From the NCBI RefSeq assembly GCF_039542905.1, contig NZ_BAABIS010000001.1, positions 8,308,001 to 8,372,000 on the forward strand: 64,000 nt of DNA, read 5' to 3'. Position numbers and translations under genes: made by a program. The notes beneath the pieces were generated by a model, which was given only the letters and a program-made list of their open reading frames with translations, did not search any database and was not told the origin of the DNA. Source of the stretch: Kitasatospora terrestris (GTDB taxonomy: Bacteria; Actinomycetota; Actinomycetes; Streptomycetales; Streptomycetaceae). Positions 49,575-57,358 of the stretch are shown in pieces (the stretch's first letter is position 1; every line of letters begins with the position of its first letter).

Positions 49575-49814
49575 CACGTCCTCGCGGTGCGCCACCCGGA
49601 ATTGCCGGTCCGCACCGACGAGGTCCACGGCACCGTCACCTCGGCACTGGTCGCCGCAGGCGAGGGGGCCGAACTGCTGGACCTCGGGGCACGCGGCAGC
49701 GGCGGCTTCCCGGGGCTGCGGGTCGGCTCCACCGCCCCGCACCTCGCCGCCCGGCCCGGTGGCCCACGCGGTCCTGCACCATGCCGACTGCCCGGTGGCG
49801 GTCGTGCCCGAGGC
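49575..49814 (+). pseudogene. Universal stress protein remnant with internal deletion and frameshift
   Basis: One frame reads AVRHPELPVRTDEVHGTVTS and AGEGAELLDLGARGSGGFPG, the late part of a first UspA domain. It is then joined, in another frame, to GPVAHAVLHHADCPVAVVPE, the end of a second UspA domain. The second domain's body is missing. No start is found. Confidence 0.6.
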
Positions 49815-49833
49815 ATGGGCTCAGCCCCTGACC

Positions 49834-49848
49834 GGGACCTTCGGGACC
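49834..49848. promoter_or_regulatory. OsdR/DosR-box-like motif (GGGACCTTCGGGACC)
   Basis: 114-128 bases upstream of the usp gene at 49962; shares the GGGACCTTCGG core with 42577 and 50923. Confidence 0.45.
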
Positions 49849-49961
49849 GGCCAGGGGCTGCTCGGCCCCTGTGGCAGGACCTCAGCAGCCGCGAGCCTGT
49901 CCATCAGACACGGGGTTGCGCACGTCGGTGCCGCGACCGGAGAGCGGAGGAGGACGTGATC

Positions 49962-50819
49962 ATGTCTCACGCGGTTGTGGTGGGAGTCGACGGATCGGCG
50001 CAGAGCGCGGCGGCGGCCGAGTGGGCGGCCTACCAGGCGTACCGGAACGGCCGGGCCCTGCGGTTGGTCCACGTCGGCGCGCAGCCGGAGTTCTCGGTGG
50101 AGGCCGCGGACCCGGCGGAGCTGCTGCCCCGGCCGGTGCTCGCACTGCGGGACCAGATCGTGACGGTGCTGCCGGGCCTCAAGGTCTCCTGCGAGCACGT
50201 GCCCGGCAGCCCGGCCGACGCACTGGTCGCCGCCGGAGAGCGCGAAGGACTGCTGGTGCTCGGCTCGCGCGGGATCGGCGGACTCGCCGGGCTGCTGCTC
50301 GGGTCGGTCGCGTTGCGCGTGGCGGCGCACGCCGCCTGCCCGGTGGTCCTGGTCGGGACCGGTACGGACGGCCAGGGCGGCGTGAACGGTGACGTCGTGG
50401 TCGGGGTGGACAGCAGCCGGCCCTGCGCCGAGCTGCTCGCGTTCGCCTTCGAAAGGGCCGCCGAACGCGGCGCGGTGCTGCGCGCGCTGGAGAGTCGCGA
50501 GTTCCCCACCGGGCGGTACGTGACGGCTGCTCCGGTGGACCCGCCGGAGATCACGAGTGCGCTGGCAGCCGCCGCGCAGGTCAGGCTCCAGGACACGCTG
50601 GCGCCCTGGCGGAAGAAATTCCCCGAGGTGCGTGTCGAGGCCGAGGTGACCGGCTGGCCGGCCGGGAAGGCACTGGTGGAGGCCTCGCGCAGCGCTTCGC
50701 TGGTGGTGGTGGGCCGTCGGAGCCCGAGGATCCGGTCGGCCGCGCCCGGGCTGGGCGCCGTGGCCCACGCGGTGCTGCACCACACACACGGCCCGGTCGC
50801 GGTGGTGCCGCACGACTGA
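49962..50819 (+). CDS. Universal stress protein, tandem UspA domains
   Basis: A 285-residue protein with two UspA folds. Domain 1 has VVVGVDGSAQSAAAAEWAAYQA and GSRGIGGLAGLLLGSVALRV (complete ATP-binding pattern). Domain 2 has VVVGVDSSRPCAELLAFAFE and VVVGRRSPRIRSAAPGLGAV with the typical end HAVLHHTHGPVAVVPHD. GGAGGAGG lies 7 bases before the ATG. Together with the single-domain copy at 31516 it is the only intact member among five in the island. Confidence 0.92.
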   Translation: MSHAVVVGVDGSAQSAAAAEWAAYQAYRNGRALRLVHVGAQPEFSVEAADPAELLPRPVLALRDQIVTVLPGLKVSCEHVPGSPADALVAAGEREGLLVLGSRGIGGLAGLLLGSVALRVAAHAACPVVLVGTGTDGQGGVNGDVVVGVDSSRPCAELLAFAFERAAERGAVLRALESREFPTGRYVTAAPVDPPEITSALAAAAQVRLQDTLAPWRKKFPEVRVEAEVTGWPAGKALVEASRSASLVVVGRRSPRIRSAAPGLGAVAHAVLHHTHGPVAVVPHD

Positions 50820-50834
50820 CCGACAACGCCACGC

Positions 50835-50873
50835 CGGCCGTGGCAGGACCGGATGCCGGTCCTGCCACGGCCG
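50835..50873. terminator. Terminator after usp
   Basis: Perfect 18-bp stem CGGCCGTGGCAGGACCGG / CCGGTCCTGCCACGGCCG with a 3-nt loop, 16 bases after the usp stop. Confidence 0.85.
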
Positions 50874-50922
50874 TTGGCGTGTTCGGCCCCGGGGCGTTCC
50901 CGGCCGCGGGAGCCTGCGGGGA

Positions 50923-50936
50923 GGGACCTTCGGCCC
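50923..50936. promoter_or_regulatory. OsdR/DosR-box-like motif (GGGACCTTCGGCCC)
   Basis: The best match in the window to the mycobacterial DosR box GGGACTTNNGNCCC, with one difference (C for T at position 6). It lies 122-135 bases upstream of adhE. Confidence 0.6.
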
Positions 50937-51057
50937 GCAGGCGTACCCCATCGGCCGCCTCCCCGGGTGGCGGAGCTCGGGAAGGCTGTCGGTGCAGGCG
51001 CGAGCGACGCCCGCCAGTACCCGGTCCCCGGACGAAAAACCGAAAGGTGGTCCCGAC

Positions 51058-53697
51058 ATGTCCCGCCGCCCGCAGACCGAGGAGCCGACTCCTCCCGCCC
51101 CGGCCGCCGCCGTTGCCGTTGACGCCCTGGTCGCCGACGCCCTGACAGCTCTTCGGGAGTACGCCGACTTCACCCAGGAGCAGGTCGACCACATCGTCAA
51201 GAAGGCGTCGCTGGCCGCTCTGGCCCAGCACACCGGTCTCGCCGCGCTGGCGGTCGAGGAGACCGGGCGCGGCCTGTTCGAGGACAAGGCCGTGAAGAAC
51301 GTCTTCGCCTGCGAGAACGTCACCCACGTGATGGCCCGCACGAAGACCGTCGGGGTGGTGCACCGCGATGAGATCGACGGGATCGTGGAGATCGCCGAGC
51401 CGGTCGGTGTGGTCGCGGGCGTCACCCCGGTCACCAATCCCACCTCCACCACCATCTTCAAGTGCCTGCTGGCGCTGAAGACCCGTAACCCGATCGTGTT
51501 CGCCTTCCACCCCGCCGCGCAGCACTGCTCGGCGCAGGCGGCCCGGATCGTGCGGGATGCGGCGGTGGCGGCCGGAGCACCGCGGTCCTGCATCCAGTGG
51601 ATCGAAGAACCGTCGATGGCAGCCACCCAGGCCCTGATGAACCACCCGGACGTGGCCACCATCCTGGCGACGGGTGGCAACGCGATGGTCCGCGCGGCCT
51701 ACTCCTGCGGCAAGCCGGCTCTCGGCGTCGGCGCCGGCAACGTCCCCGCCTACGTCGAGCGGAGCGCGGACCTGAAACGGGCCGTCAACGACATCGTGCT
51801 GTCGAAGACCTTCGACAACGGCATGATCTGCGCCTCCGAGCAGGCCGTCATCCTGGACGCGGAGATCCGCGATGCGGCGCTCGCCGAGTTCCGCACGCTG
51901 AAGGCGCACCACGCGAACGCCGAGGAGAAGGCGCTGCTGGAGCAGTACCTGTTCGGCGCGGGGGAGGGGAGTTCCTGCGCGGGGCAGCGGCTGAACGCCG
52001 ACGTGGTGGGCCGCAGCGCGCCCGAGATCGCGACGGCGGCGGGGTTCGAGGTGTCGGCGGACACCTCGGTGCTGCTGGTGGACGTCGGGCGGGTCGGCCC
52101 GACCGAGCCGCTGACCCGCGAGAAGCTGTGCCCGGTGCTGGCCGTGCTGACCGCCTCCTCGCGCCGAGAGGGCGTCGAACTGGCCTCGGCGATGGTGGAG
52201 TTCAACGGGCTCGGACACTCGGCCGCGGTGCACACCGAGGACGCGGCGTTCGTCGAGGAGTTCGGGCACGCGGTCAAGGCGTGCCGGATCATCTGGAACG
52301 CACCCAGCTCGCAGGGCGGCATCGGCGACGTCTACAACGCCTTCACCCCCTCGCTGACACTGGGCTGCGGCTCCTACGGGCACAACTCCGTCGCAGGCAA
52401 CGTGTCGGCGCTGAACCTGCTCAACATCAAGCGGATCGGGCGGCGCAACACCAACATGCAGTGGTTCAAGGTCCCGCCGAAGATCTACTTCGAGCGCAAC
52501 AGCATCAAGTACCTGGCGAGCATGCCGAACGCCCACCGCATCGTCGTCGTCACCGACCGGACCATGGTGGAGATCGGCCACCTGGAGCGGATCCGCGGCA
52601 TCCTGGACCGCCGCCGCGAACCCGTCGAGGTCCGCGTCGTCGACTTCGTCGAGCCCAACCCCAGCATCGACACCGTACGGCGGGGCGCGGAGCTGATGCG
52701 CGACTTCCGCCCCGACACCATCGTGGCGCTCGGCGGCGGTTCGCCGATGGACGCGGCGAAGGTGATGTGGCTGATGTACGAGCACCCGGAGGTGGAGTTC
52801 GCCGACCTGAAGGAGAAGTTCTTCGACATCCGCAAGCGCGCCTTCACCTTCCCGGACCTGGGCGAGAAGGCGAAGCTGGTGTGCATCCCGACCACCTCCG
52901 GCACCGGAGCCGAGGTCACCCCGTTCGCGGTGATCACCGACACCGCCACCGGACAGAAGTACCCACTGGCCGACTACGCGCTCACCCCGTCCGTCGCCAT
53001 CGTCGACCCGGCGCTGACCACCCACCTGCCCAAGGACGTCACCGCCGACACCGGCTTCGACGCCCTCACCCACTGCATCGAGACCTACGTGTCGGTCTAC
53101 GCCAACGACTTCACCGACGGGCTGGCGCTCCAGGGGATCCGGCTGGTCTTCGAGAACCTGGAGCAGGCCGTCACCGACGGCCCGAACAACCCGCGCGCCC
53201 GGGAGAAGATGCACAACGCCGGCACCATCGCGGGCATGGCCTTCGGTTCGGCGTTCCTGGGCGTGGTGCACGCCATGGCGCACACCCTGGGCGCGACCTT
53301 CCACGTGGCGCACGGGCGCACCAACGCGCTGCTGCTGCCGCACGTCATCCGGTACAACGGCACGGCTCCGGCGAAGGTCAGCAGCTGGCCCAAGTACCGC
53401 AGTTACGTGGCGCCCGAGCGGTACCAGGCCATCGCCCGGACGCTCGGCCTGCCCGCCGACACCCCTGAGCGGGGCGTCGAGTCGCTCGCCACCGCGATCG
53501 AGGAACTGCGTGACCGGGTGGGCATCCCGCGCTCCTTCAAGGAAGCCGGCGTGGACGAGGCGGCCTTCCTCGCGGCACTGCCACAGCAGGCGATGAACGC
53601 GTACGAGGACCAGTGCGCCCCGGCCAACCCCCGGATGCCGTTGCTCGCCGACATGCAGCAGCTGATGCGCCAGGCCTACTACGGCAACCGGTCCTGA
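51058..53697 (+). CDS. adhE: Bifunctional acetaldehyde-CoA/alcohol dehydrogenase
   Basis: An 879-residue two-domain enzyme reducing acetyl-CoA to acetaldehyde and then ethanol, re-oxidising two NADH. The aldehyde dehydrogenase half (about residues 20-440) has the catalytic Cys in DNGMICASEQAV. The iron-dependent alcohol dehydrogenase half (about 460-879) has GGGSPMDAAK and metal-ligand segments DALTHCIETYV and VVHAMAHTLGATFHVAHGRTNA. The family normally assembles into spirosomes. GAAAGGTGG precedes the ATG. It is a fermentative enzyme of facultative anaerobes, unusual in a filamentous aerobe, and is followed by a pyruvate formate-lyase remnant. Confidence 0.93.
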   Translation: MSRRPQTEEPTPPAPAAAVAVDALVADALTALREYADFTQEQVDHIVKKASLAALAQHTGLAALAVEETGRGLFEDKAVKNVFACENVTHVMARTKTVGVVHRDEIDGIVEIAEPVGVVAGVTPVTNPTSTTIFKCLLALKTRNPIVFAFHPAAQHCSAQAARIVRDAAVAAGAPRSCIQWIEEPSMAATQALMNHPDVATILATGGNAMVRAAYSCGKPALGVGAGNVPAYVERSADLKRAVNDIVLSKTFDNGMICASEQAVILDAEIRDAALAEFRTLKAHHANAEEKALLEQYLFGAGEGSSCAGQRLNADVVGRSAPEIATAAGFEVSADTSVLLVDVGRVGPTEPLTREKLCPVLAVLTASSRREGVELASAMVEFNGLGHSAAVHTEDAAFVEEFGHAVKACRIIWNAPSSQGGIGDVYNAFTPSLTLGCGSYGHNSVAGNVSALNLLNIKRIGRRNTNMQWFKVPPKIYFERNSIKYLASMPNAHRIVVVTDRTMVEIGHLERIRGILDRRREPVEVRVVDFVEPNPSIDTVRRGAELMRDFRPDTIVALGGGSPMDAAKVMWLMYEHPEVEFADLKEKFFDIRKRAFTFPDLGEKAKLVCIPTTSGTGAEVTPFAVITDTATGQKYPLADYALTPSVAIVDPALTTHLPKDVTADTGFDALTHCIETYVSVYANDFTDGLALQGIRLVFENLEQAVTDGPNNPRAREKMHNAGTIAGMAFGSAFLGVVHAMAHTLGATFHVAHGRTNALLLPHVIRYNGTAPAKVSSWPKYRSYVAPERYQAIARTLGLPADTPERGVESLATAIEELRDRVGIPRSFKEAGVDEAAFLAALPQQAMNAYEDQCAPANPRMPLLADMQQLMRQAYYGNRS

Positions 53698-53728
53698 CCA
53701 CCACCCGAGTGAGAGGGACAGCCCGACC

Positions 53729-54031
53729 ATGACCACACAGCAGCAGGGAGCCGCGACCGCCTGGGACGGCTTTCGGGGCAACCAGTGGTGCGACGCCATT
53801 GATGTGCGCGACTTCATCCAGCGGAACTACACGCCGTACGAGGGCGGCGCCTTCCTGGCCGGCCCGACCGGGCGGACCCTCGCGGTGTGGCGGCAGATCA
53901 CCGACCGCTTCCCCGAGGAGCACCTGGACCAGACCGAGCTTCTGCTTCCTACCGCTGCCTCCCACATCGCGGCCGCCCCAGCGGCGGCCCAGCCTCACGC
54001 GCCAACTGCACCGCAGCGGGCGAAGTGGTGA
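53729..54031 (+). pseudogene. pflB: N-terminal fragment of pyruvate formate-lyase
   Basis: A 100-codon open frame from ATG 53729 reads TAWDGFRGNQWCDAIDVRDF and IQRNYTPYEGGAFLAGPTGR, the N-terminus of formate C-acetyltransferase (normally about 750 residues). After FPEEHLDQTELLLP the similarity is lost and the chain ends in an Ala/Pro tail. The active-site Cys-Cys and the glycyl-radical Gly are absent. It sits 31 bases after adhE, as pflB often does, so an adhE-pflB operon has been truncated. GAGAGGGA precedes the ATG, so a short peptide may still be made. Confidence 0.75.
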
Positions 54032-54033
54032 CA

Positions 54034-54048
54034 GGGACCCATGGGCCC
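54034..54048. promoter_or_regulatory. OsdR/DosR-box-like motif (GGGACCCATGGGCCC)
   Basis: A near-perfect dyad right after the pflB fragment. With the next box it lies in the 265-base gene-free stretch 54032-54296 and has no intact gene downstream on the plus strand. Confidence 0.45.
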
Positions 54049-54093
54049 TGGTGGGCGGCTTCGTCGGTCCCACGGGCGGAAGTTGTCCTCACC

Positions 54094-54108
54094 GGGGCTG
54101 ATGGTCCC
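54094..54108. promoter_or_regulatory. OsdR/DosR-box-like motif (GGGGCTGATGGTCCC)
   Basis: Identical 15-mer to 33190-33204. It marks the right edge of the island; the gene it once served may be deleted. Confidence 0.45.
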
Positions 54109-54296
54109 GGCACGGCGGCCTCCACGACGCCCGGGGCCGTCTCGTGGCACCGGTCCGTGAGGAGCGCGCCCGCCGGGGAGCGCCGGAGGGCTGCCTGCTG
54201 CTCACGGGGTGAGGCTGCCTGCTTTCTCACTGCCGGGGCACCGTAGTGCGTCCGGGCGACATCCGGACAGGGCTCACGCCTGGCCGGTCTGCGGGA

Positions 54297-55001
54297 TCAG
54301 CTGGTGAGGGCGGTGGGTGCGAAGGCCGCCAGCCAGACCAGTACGAAGGTTCCGCACGTCATCACCGGTACCAGGAAGCGGGTCTCGAAGCGGTTTCCCG
54401 TCCGTTTGATCAGTACCAGCTCGAACCGCCGGCCGTACGGCCACAGCAGTGGCACGCCCTGCCGGGTGAGGAAGTCGCCCAGCAGGTGGGCCAGGGTGCC
54501 GAGCACCACCGTCCAGGGCAGCCACGCTCCGGTCCCGGGGAGCCAGGTGTCGACCGAGGCCGTTCCGATCGCGGCCAGGCCGATGGTGGTGGCCCGCGAA
54601 TGGGTGCAGCGTCCGGGGGTGTGCGAGCGCAGGGCGTGGACGGCGAGCAGGAGCAGGGCGAAGGTCAGTCCGTCGGTGAAGCCGCGCTGCCAGCGGGTCA
54701 CGCCCGCCAGGCTTCCCGCGCCCACCAGCGCGACGAAGAGCAGGGAGTGGGTGGCGTGCCGGTGTCCTCCGGAGAGCCGGGCCACCGCGCGGCAGAGGAG
54801 CCGCGTGAACGGTCCGAAGAGGTTGGCCACCGTTCCGTCGTGGTGGTCGAGGTCGGGTAGCAGGGCCGCGCCCGCGCTCAGCAGCGCGCCGACCAGGACC
54901 TCGCCGGGGAGCAGGGGGCGTCCGGCCGCGACCGGTGCCAGGAAGGGTGCTGCCGCCGCGAACACGAGTGCTCCGCTCACGGCGTGCGAGTGGCCCATCA
55001 T
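54297..55001 (-). CDS. YdjM-like membrane-bound metal-dependent hydrolase
   Basis: A 234-residue membrane protein. The family motif GHSHAVSGALVFAA opens the protein, followed by LPDLDHHDGTVANL, GHRHATHSLLFVALVG and LLGDFLTRQGVPLLWP; the His/Asp pairs would bind metal. About five or six membrane helices. Relatives are called LexA-binding inner-membrane hydrolases in E. coli (YdjM). ATGs at 55001 and 54998 are both possible. Confidence 0.85.
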   Translation of the reverse strand: MMGHSHAVSGALVFAAAAPFLAPVAAGRPLLPGEVLVGALLSAGAALLPDLDHHDGTVANLFGPFTRLLCRAVARLSGGHRHATHSLLFVALVGAGSLAGVTRWQRGFTDGLTFALLLLAVHALRSHTPGRCTHSRATTIGLAAIGTASVDTWLPGTGAWLPWTVVLGTLAHLLGDFLTRQGVPLLWPYGRRFELVLIKRTGNRFETRFLVPVMTCGTFVLVWLAAFAPTALTS

Positions 55002-55350
55002 GCGTGTCCGCCCCCTGCGTGCCAGCCGCCCGTCGGCGTCCCGGCAGCACTCGCGGGAGGCCCGGCGGGCGGTTTCCGTCAGTGGTCGACTGCCCGTTGA
55101 CCGGCCGTCCATGCGCGGGCGCGGCGGTCGGTGATCACCCCGGGCCTGCCGCACCGGCCCCAACTCGGCCACCGGATCAGCGGTCACCGCCTGCGACAAC
55201 CCGGTGATCCGACGCTCCGAGACTATGAATGCACGTGCTGCAGTCCCCACCACGGACGGTCCAACGAGCCGACAGCACACAGGCCACGGCCAACCATGCA
55301 CGAGATCGTCAGGATCCGCCGATCTCGCAGGTCAGGGCATACTTCCTGCC
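55002..55350. other. Intergenic region, no gene seen
   Basis: About 350 bases between divergent genes. No coding frame is supported. It should contain the promoters of the hydrolase (minus) and the flavin reductase-like gene (plus), but no clear elements stand out. Confidence 0.5.
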
Positions 55351-55959
55351 ATGCGAGTCGACTTCGATCCCAAGACCATGCCCCGTGGCGACTTCTACCG
55401 GTTGCTGACCGCGGTGGTCGTGCCCCGGCCGATCGCGTGGGTGTCCACGGTCAGCCCCGATGGCTTCACAGCGAACCTTGCCCCGCACTCCTTCTTCACC
55501 ATCGCGTGCGTGGAGCCGCCGATCGTCCAGTTCACCTCGGTCGGCCGCAAGGACACCCTGCGCAACGTCGAGGCGAGCGGCGAGTTCGTGGTCAGCTTCG
55601 CGCCCGAGGAGCTGTTCGAGCAGATCAACGCGACCGGCACGGACTTCCCGGCCGGCGAGGGCGAGTTCGAGGCGGTCGGGATCCGGCCGGAGCCGTCCCT
55701 GCTGGTCAAGCCGCCCCGGGTGGCCGCCTCGCCGGTCGCCCTGGAGTGCCGCCTGCACAGCACCGTCCGGCTCGGCGACTCCACCGTGGTCTTCGGCCGT
55801 GTGGTGCACGCGGCCGTCGACGACTCCGTCCTGGTCGACGGCCACCCCGAGATCACCCGGCTGCGCCCGCTCTCCCGGCTCGGCCGCAACCAGTGGGGCA
55901 CCACCGCCGGGATCCGCGAGATCGCCCGGATCCCGTACGGGGAGTGGCCCCGGGGCTGA
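55351..55959 (+). CDS. Flavin reductase-like FMN-binding protein
   Basis: A 202-residue split-barrel flavoprotein: MPRGDFYRLLTAVVVPRPIA followed by WVSTVSPDGFTANLAPHSFF at the FMN site, then PPIVQFTSVGRKDTLRNVEA and EFVVSFAPEELFEQIN. The family includes flavin reductases and HpaC-like partners of monooxygenases; here no monooxygenase is adjacent. A truncated paralogue of its first 25 codons lies at 27774-27853. Confidence 0.88.
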   Translation: MRVDFDPKTMPRGDFYRLLTAVVVPRPIAWVSTVSPDGFTANLAPHSFFTIACVEPPIVQFTSVGRKDTLRNVEASGEFVVSFAPEELFEQINATGTDFPAGEGEFEAVGIRPEPSLLVKPPRVAASPVALECRLHSTVRLGDSTVVFGRVVHAAVDDSVLVDGHPEITRLRPLSRLGRNQWGTTAGIREIARIPYGEWPRG

Positions 55960-55977
55960 CCCGCCGGGCGGATGCGG

Positions 55978-57198
55978 TCAGCAGTCGCACCCGCAGTCGC
56001 AGCAGTCGCACCCGTCACAGCAGTCGCACCCGCAGTCGCACCCGTCACAGCAGTCGCCGCAGTCGCAGTTGCGGGCACAGAAGCCCTCCTTGCGCTCGCG
56101 CGACCAGGGGTCCTCGTGCTCGCAGCAGAGCAGCTGGCAGGTGCAGGCCATCGCCAGCCACACCGCGCAGCCCGAGATCAGCGGACGACGGGGCCTGGGC
56201 CCGCGCGGGTGCTGGTGGCCCGGGTTGCCATCCGGCGGAGCGGTCGGCATCACGGCCGCCGGGCCGTTGCCGGCTGGGTCGGTGCCGGCCTGTGCGGTGG
56301 CGGTCTGTCCGGCGAGCGAGGGCAGGGTGCAGGACGGGCCGTGGCCGAAGACCCGGTCGACCGCCGCGCCCGTCTCGTGGGCGAGCAGCAGGTGAACCAG
56401 GGCGCGGTCGGTGAGTTCCACGTCGCGCAGCGCCAGGCGGATGCCGTGCACCGCGTCCCGGCACAGCCGCTCCGCCTCCGCGCGCGAGGTGCCGGTCGCG
56501 GTCAGCGGGTTCCACTGGCCCGCCCCGGCGTCGGCGTCCTGGTCCTCCGCGGCGTCCAGCAGGTGCGCCAGCCGGCCGAACAGCCGGCCCGCCTCGGCGA
56601 GCGCGGACGCGTTCCCCGGCCGGCCCGCCAGCACCGCGGTGTGCGCGAACGCCGCCGCCGTCGCCGTCTCGGTCGGCTCGGTCACCAGCAGCACCGAGGA
56701 GCCGGTGCCGAGCGAGGCCTCGATCTCCGCCTGCCGGGCCGCCGCGTCCAGCAGCACCGCCGTGTCGAAGCCCAGCACCGAACCGCCGCCCGCGCTCTGC
56801 CGGTCCCAGCGCCGGGCGACCGCCCGGGCACCCGCCGCCACCGGACGCCGCGCGAACACCCCGTCGCCGTCCACCACGTGGTCGCGCATCTTCACCGAGG
56901 CCAACGCCAGCGACACGGCCGCGGCCAGCCTCGCCCCCTCGCCGCGCGCCACCGACGCCGAACGCATCCCGCGCAGCGGGCACGGACCCGCCGTCCGCCG
57001 GTCGCCGCCCGCGGTGCCCCGCGGACCCTGCGCCTCGACCAGGACCGAGATCAGCAGCCCGTCGTAGTTGGTCGCGGTCCGGGCCAGCTGCCCGTGGTCG
57101 TCGCGCAGCGCCAGGCACAGGCCGCACAGGTGCGCCAGCCACGACGCGTGCAGCTTCTCCGACAGCCGGTGCCGGCACGGCCTGATGATCCCGAACAT
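55978..57198 (-). CDS. DUF5685 family protein with extreme Cys tail
   Basis: A 406-residue protein. The N-terminus MFGIIRPCRHRLSEKLHASW and AHLCGLCLALRDDHGQ contain conserved Cys of the DUF5685 family. A long helical middle follows, then a Pro-rich linker, a hydrophobic Cys-rich segment (SGCAVWLAMACTCQLLCC) and a terminal tail with 15 cysteines in 29 residues, alternating with Asp and Gly. The tail is encoded by short repeats (CAGTCGCAC units, plus strand). Function unknown; the tail suggests metal or Fe-S binding. GGGGGC precedes the ATG. Confidence 0.8.
   Translation of the reverse strand: MFGIIRPCRHRLSEKLHASWLAHLCGLCLALRDDHGQLARTATNYDGLLISVLVEAQGPRGTAGGDRRTAGPCPLRGMRSASVARGEGARLAAAVSLALASVKMRDHVVDGDGVFARRPVAAGARAVARRWDRQSAGGGSVLGFDTAVLLDAAARQAEIEASLGTGSSVLLVTEPTETATAAAFAHTAVLAGRPGNASALAEAGRLFGRLAHLLDAAEDQDADAGAGQWNPLTATGTSRAEAERLCRDAVHGIRLALRDVELTDRALVHLLLAHETGAAVDRVFGHGPSCTLPSLAGQTATAQAGTDPAGNGPAAVMPTAPPDGNPGHQHPRGPRPRRPLISGCAVWLAMACTCQLLCCEHEDPWSRERKEGFCARNCDCGDCCDGCDCGCDCCDGCDCCDCGCDC
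55981..56062. repeat. Short tandem repeats encoding the Cys-Asp-Gly tail
   Basis: Repeated CAGTCGCAC / CAGCAGTCGCAC units (plus strand) within the 3' end of the DUF5685 gene. Slippage here would change the number of CDC/CCDG units without breaking the frame, because the units are multiples of three. Confidence 0.6.
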
Positions 57199-57358
57199 GG
57201 AGCCCCCTGTTGTGCACCCCCGATGGAGATCGTGATCCTAGCGGCTCCACGGCCCGTCAGGGCAGGTGCGGGGGTGGACGAGGGGGCGGGCGAGGGCCCC
57301 CGGCCCGGGTCGCGCCGCGCTAGCATCGGCACTTCGCCGACCACGGGAGACCGCTGCC

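Noticed and set aside
49575..49814. An intact small universal stress protein gene
   Set aside because: The two conserved parts are in different frames and the domain body between them is missing.
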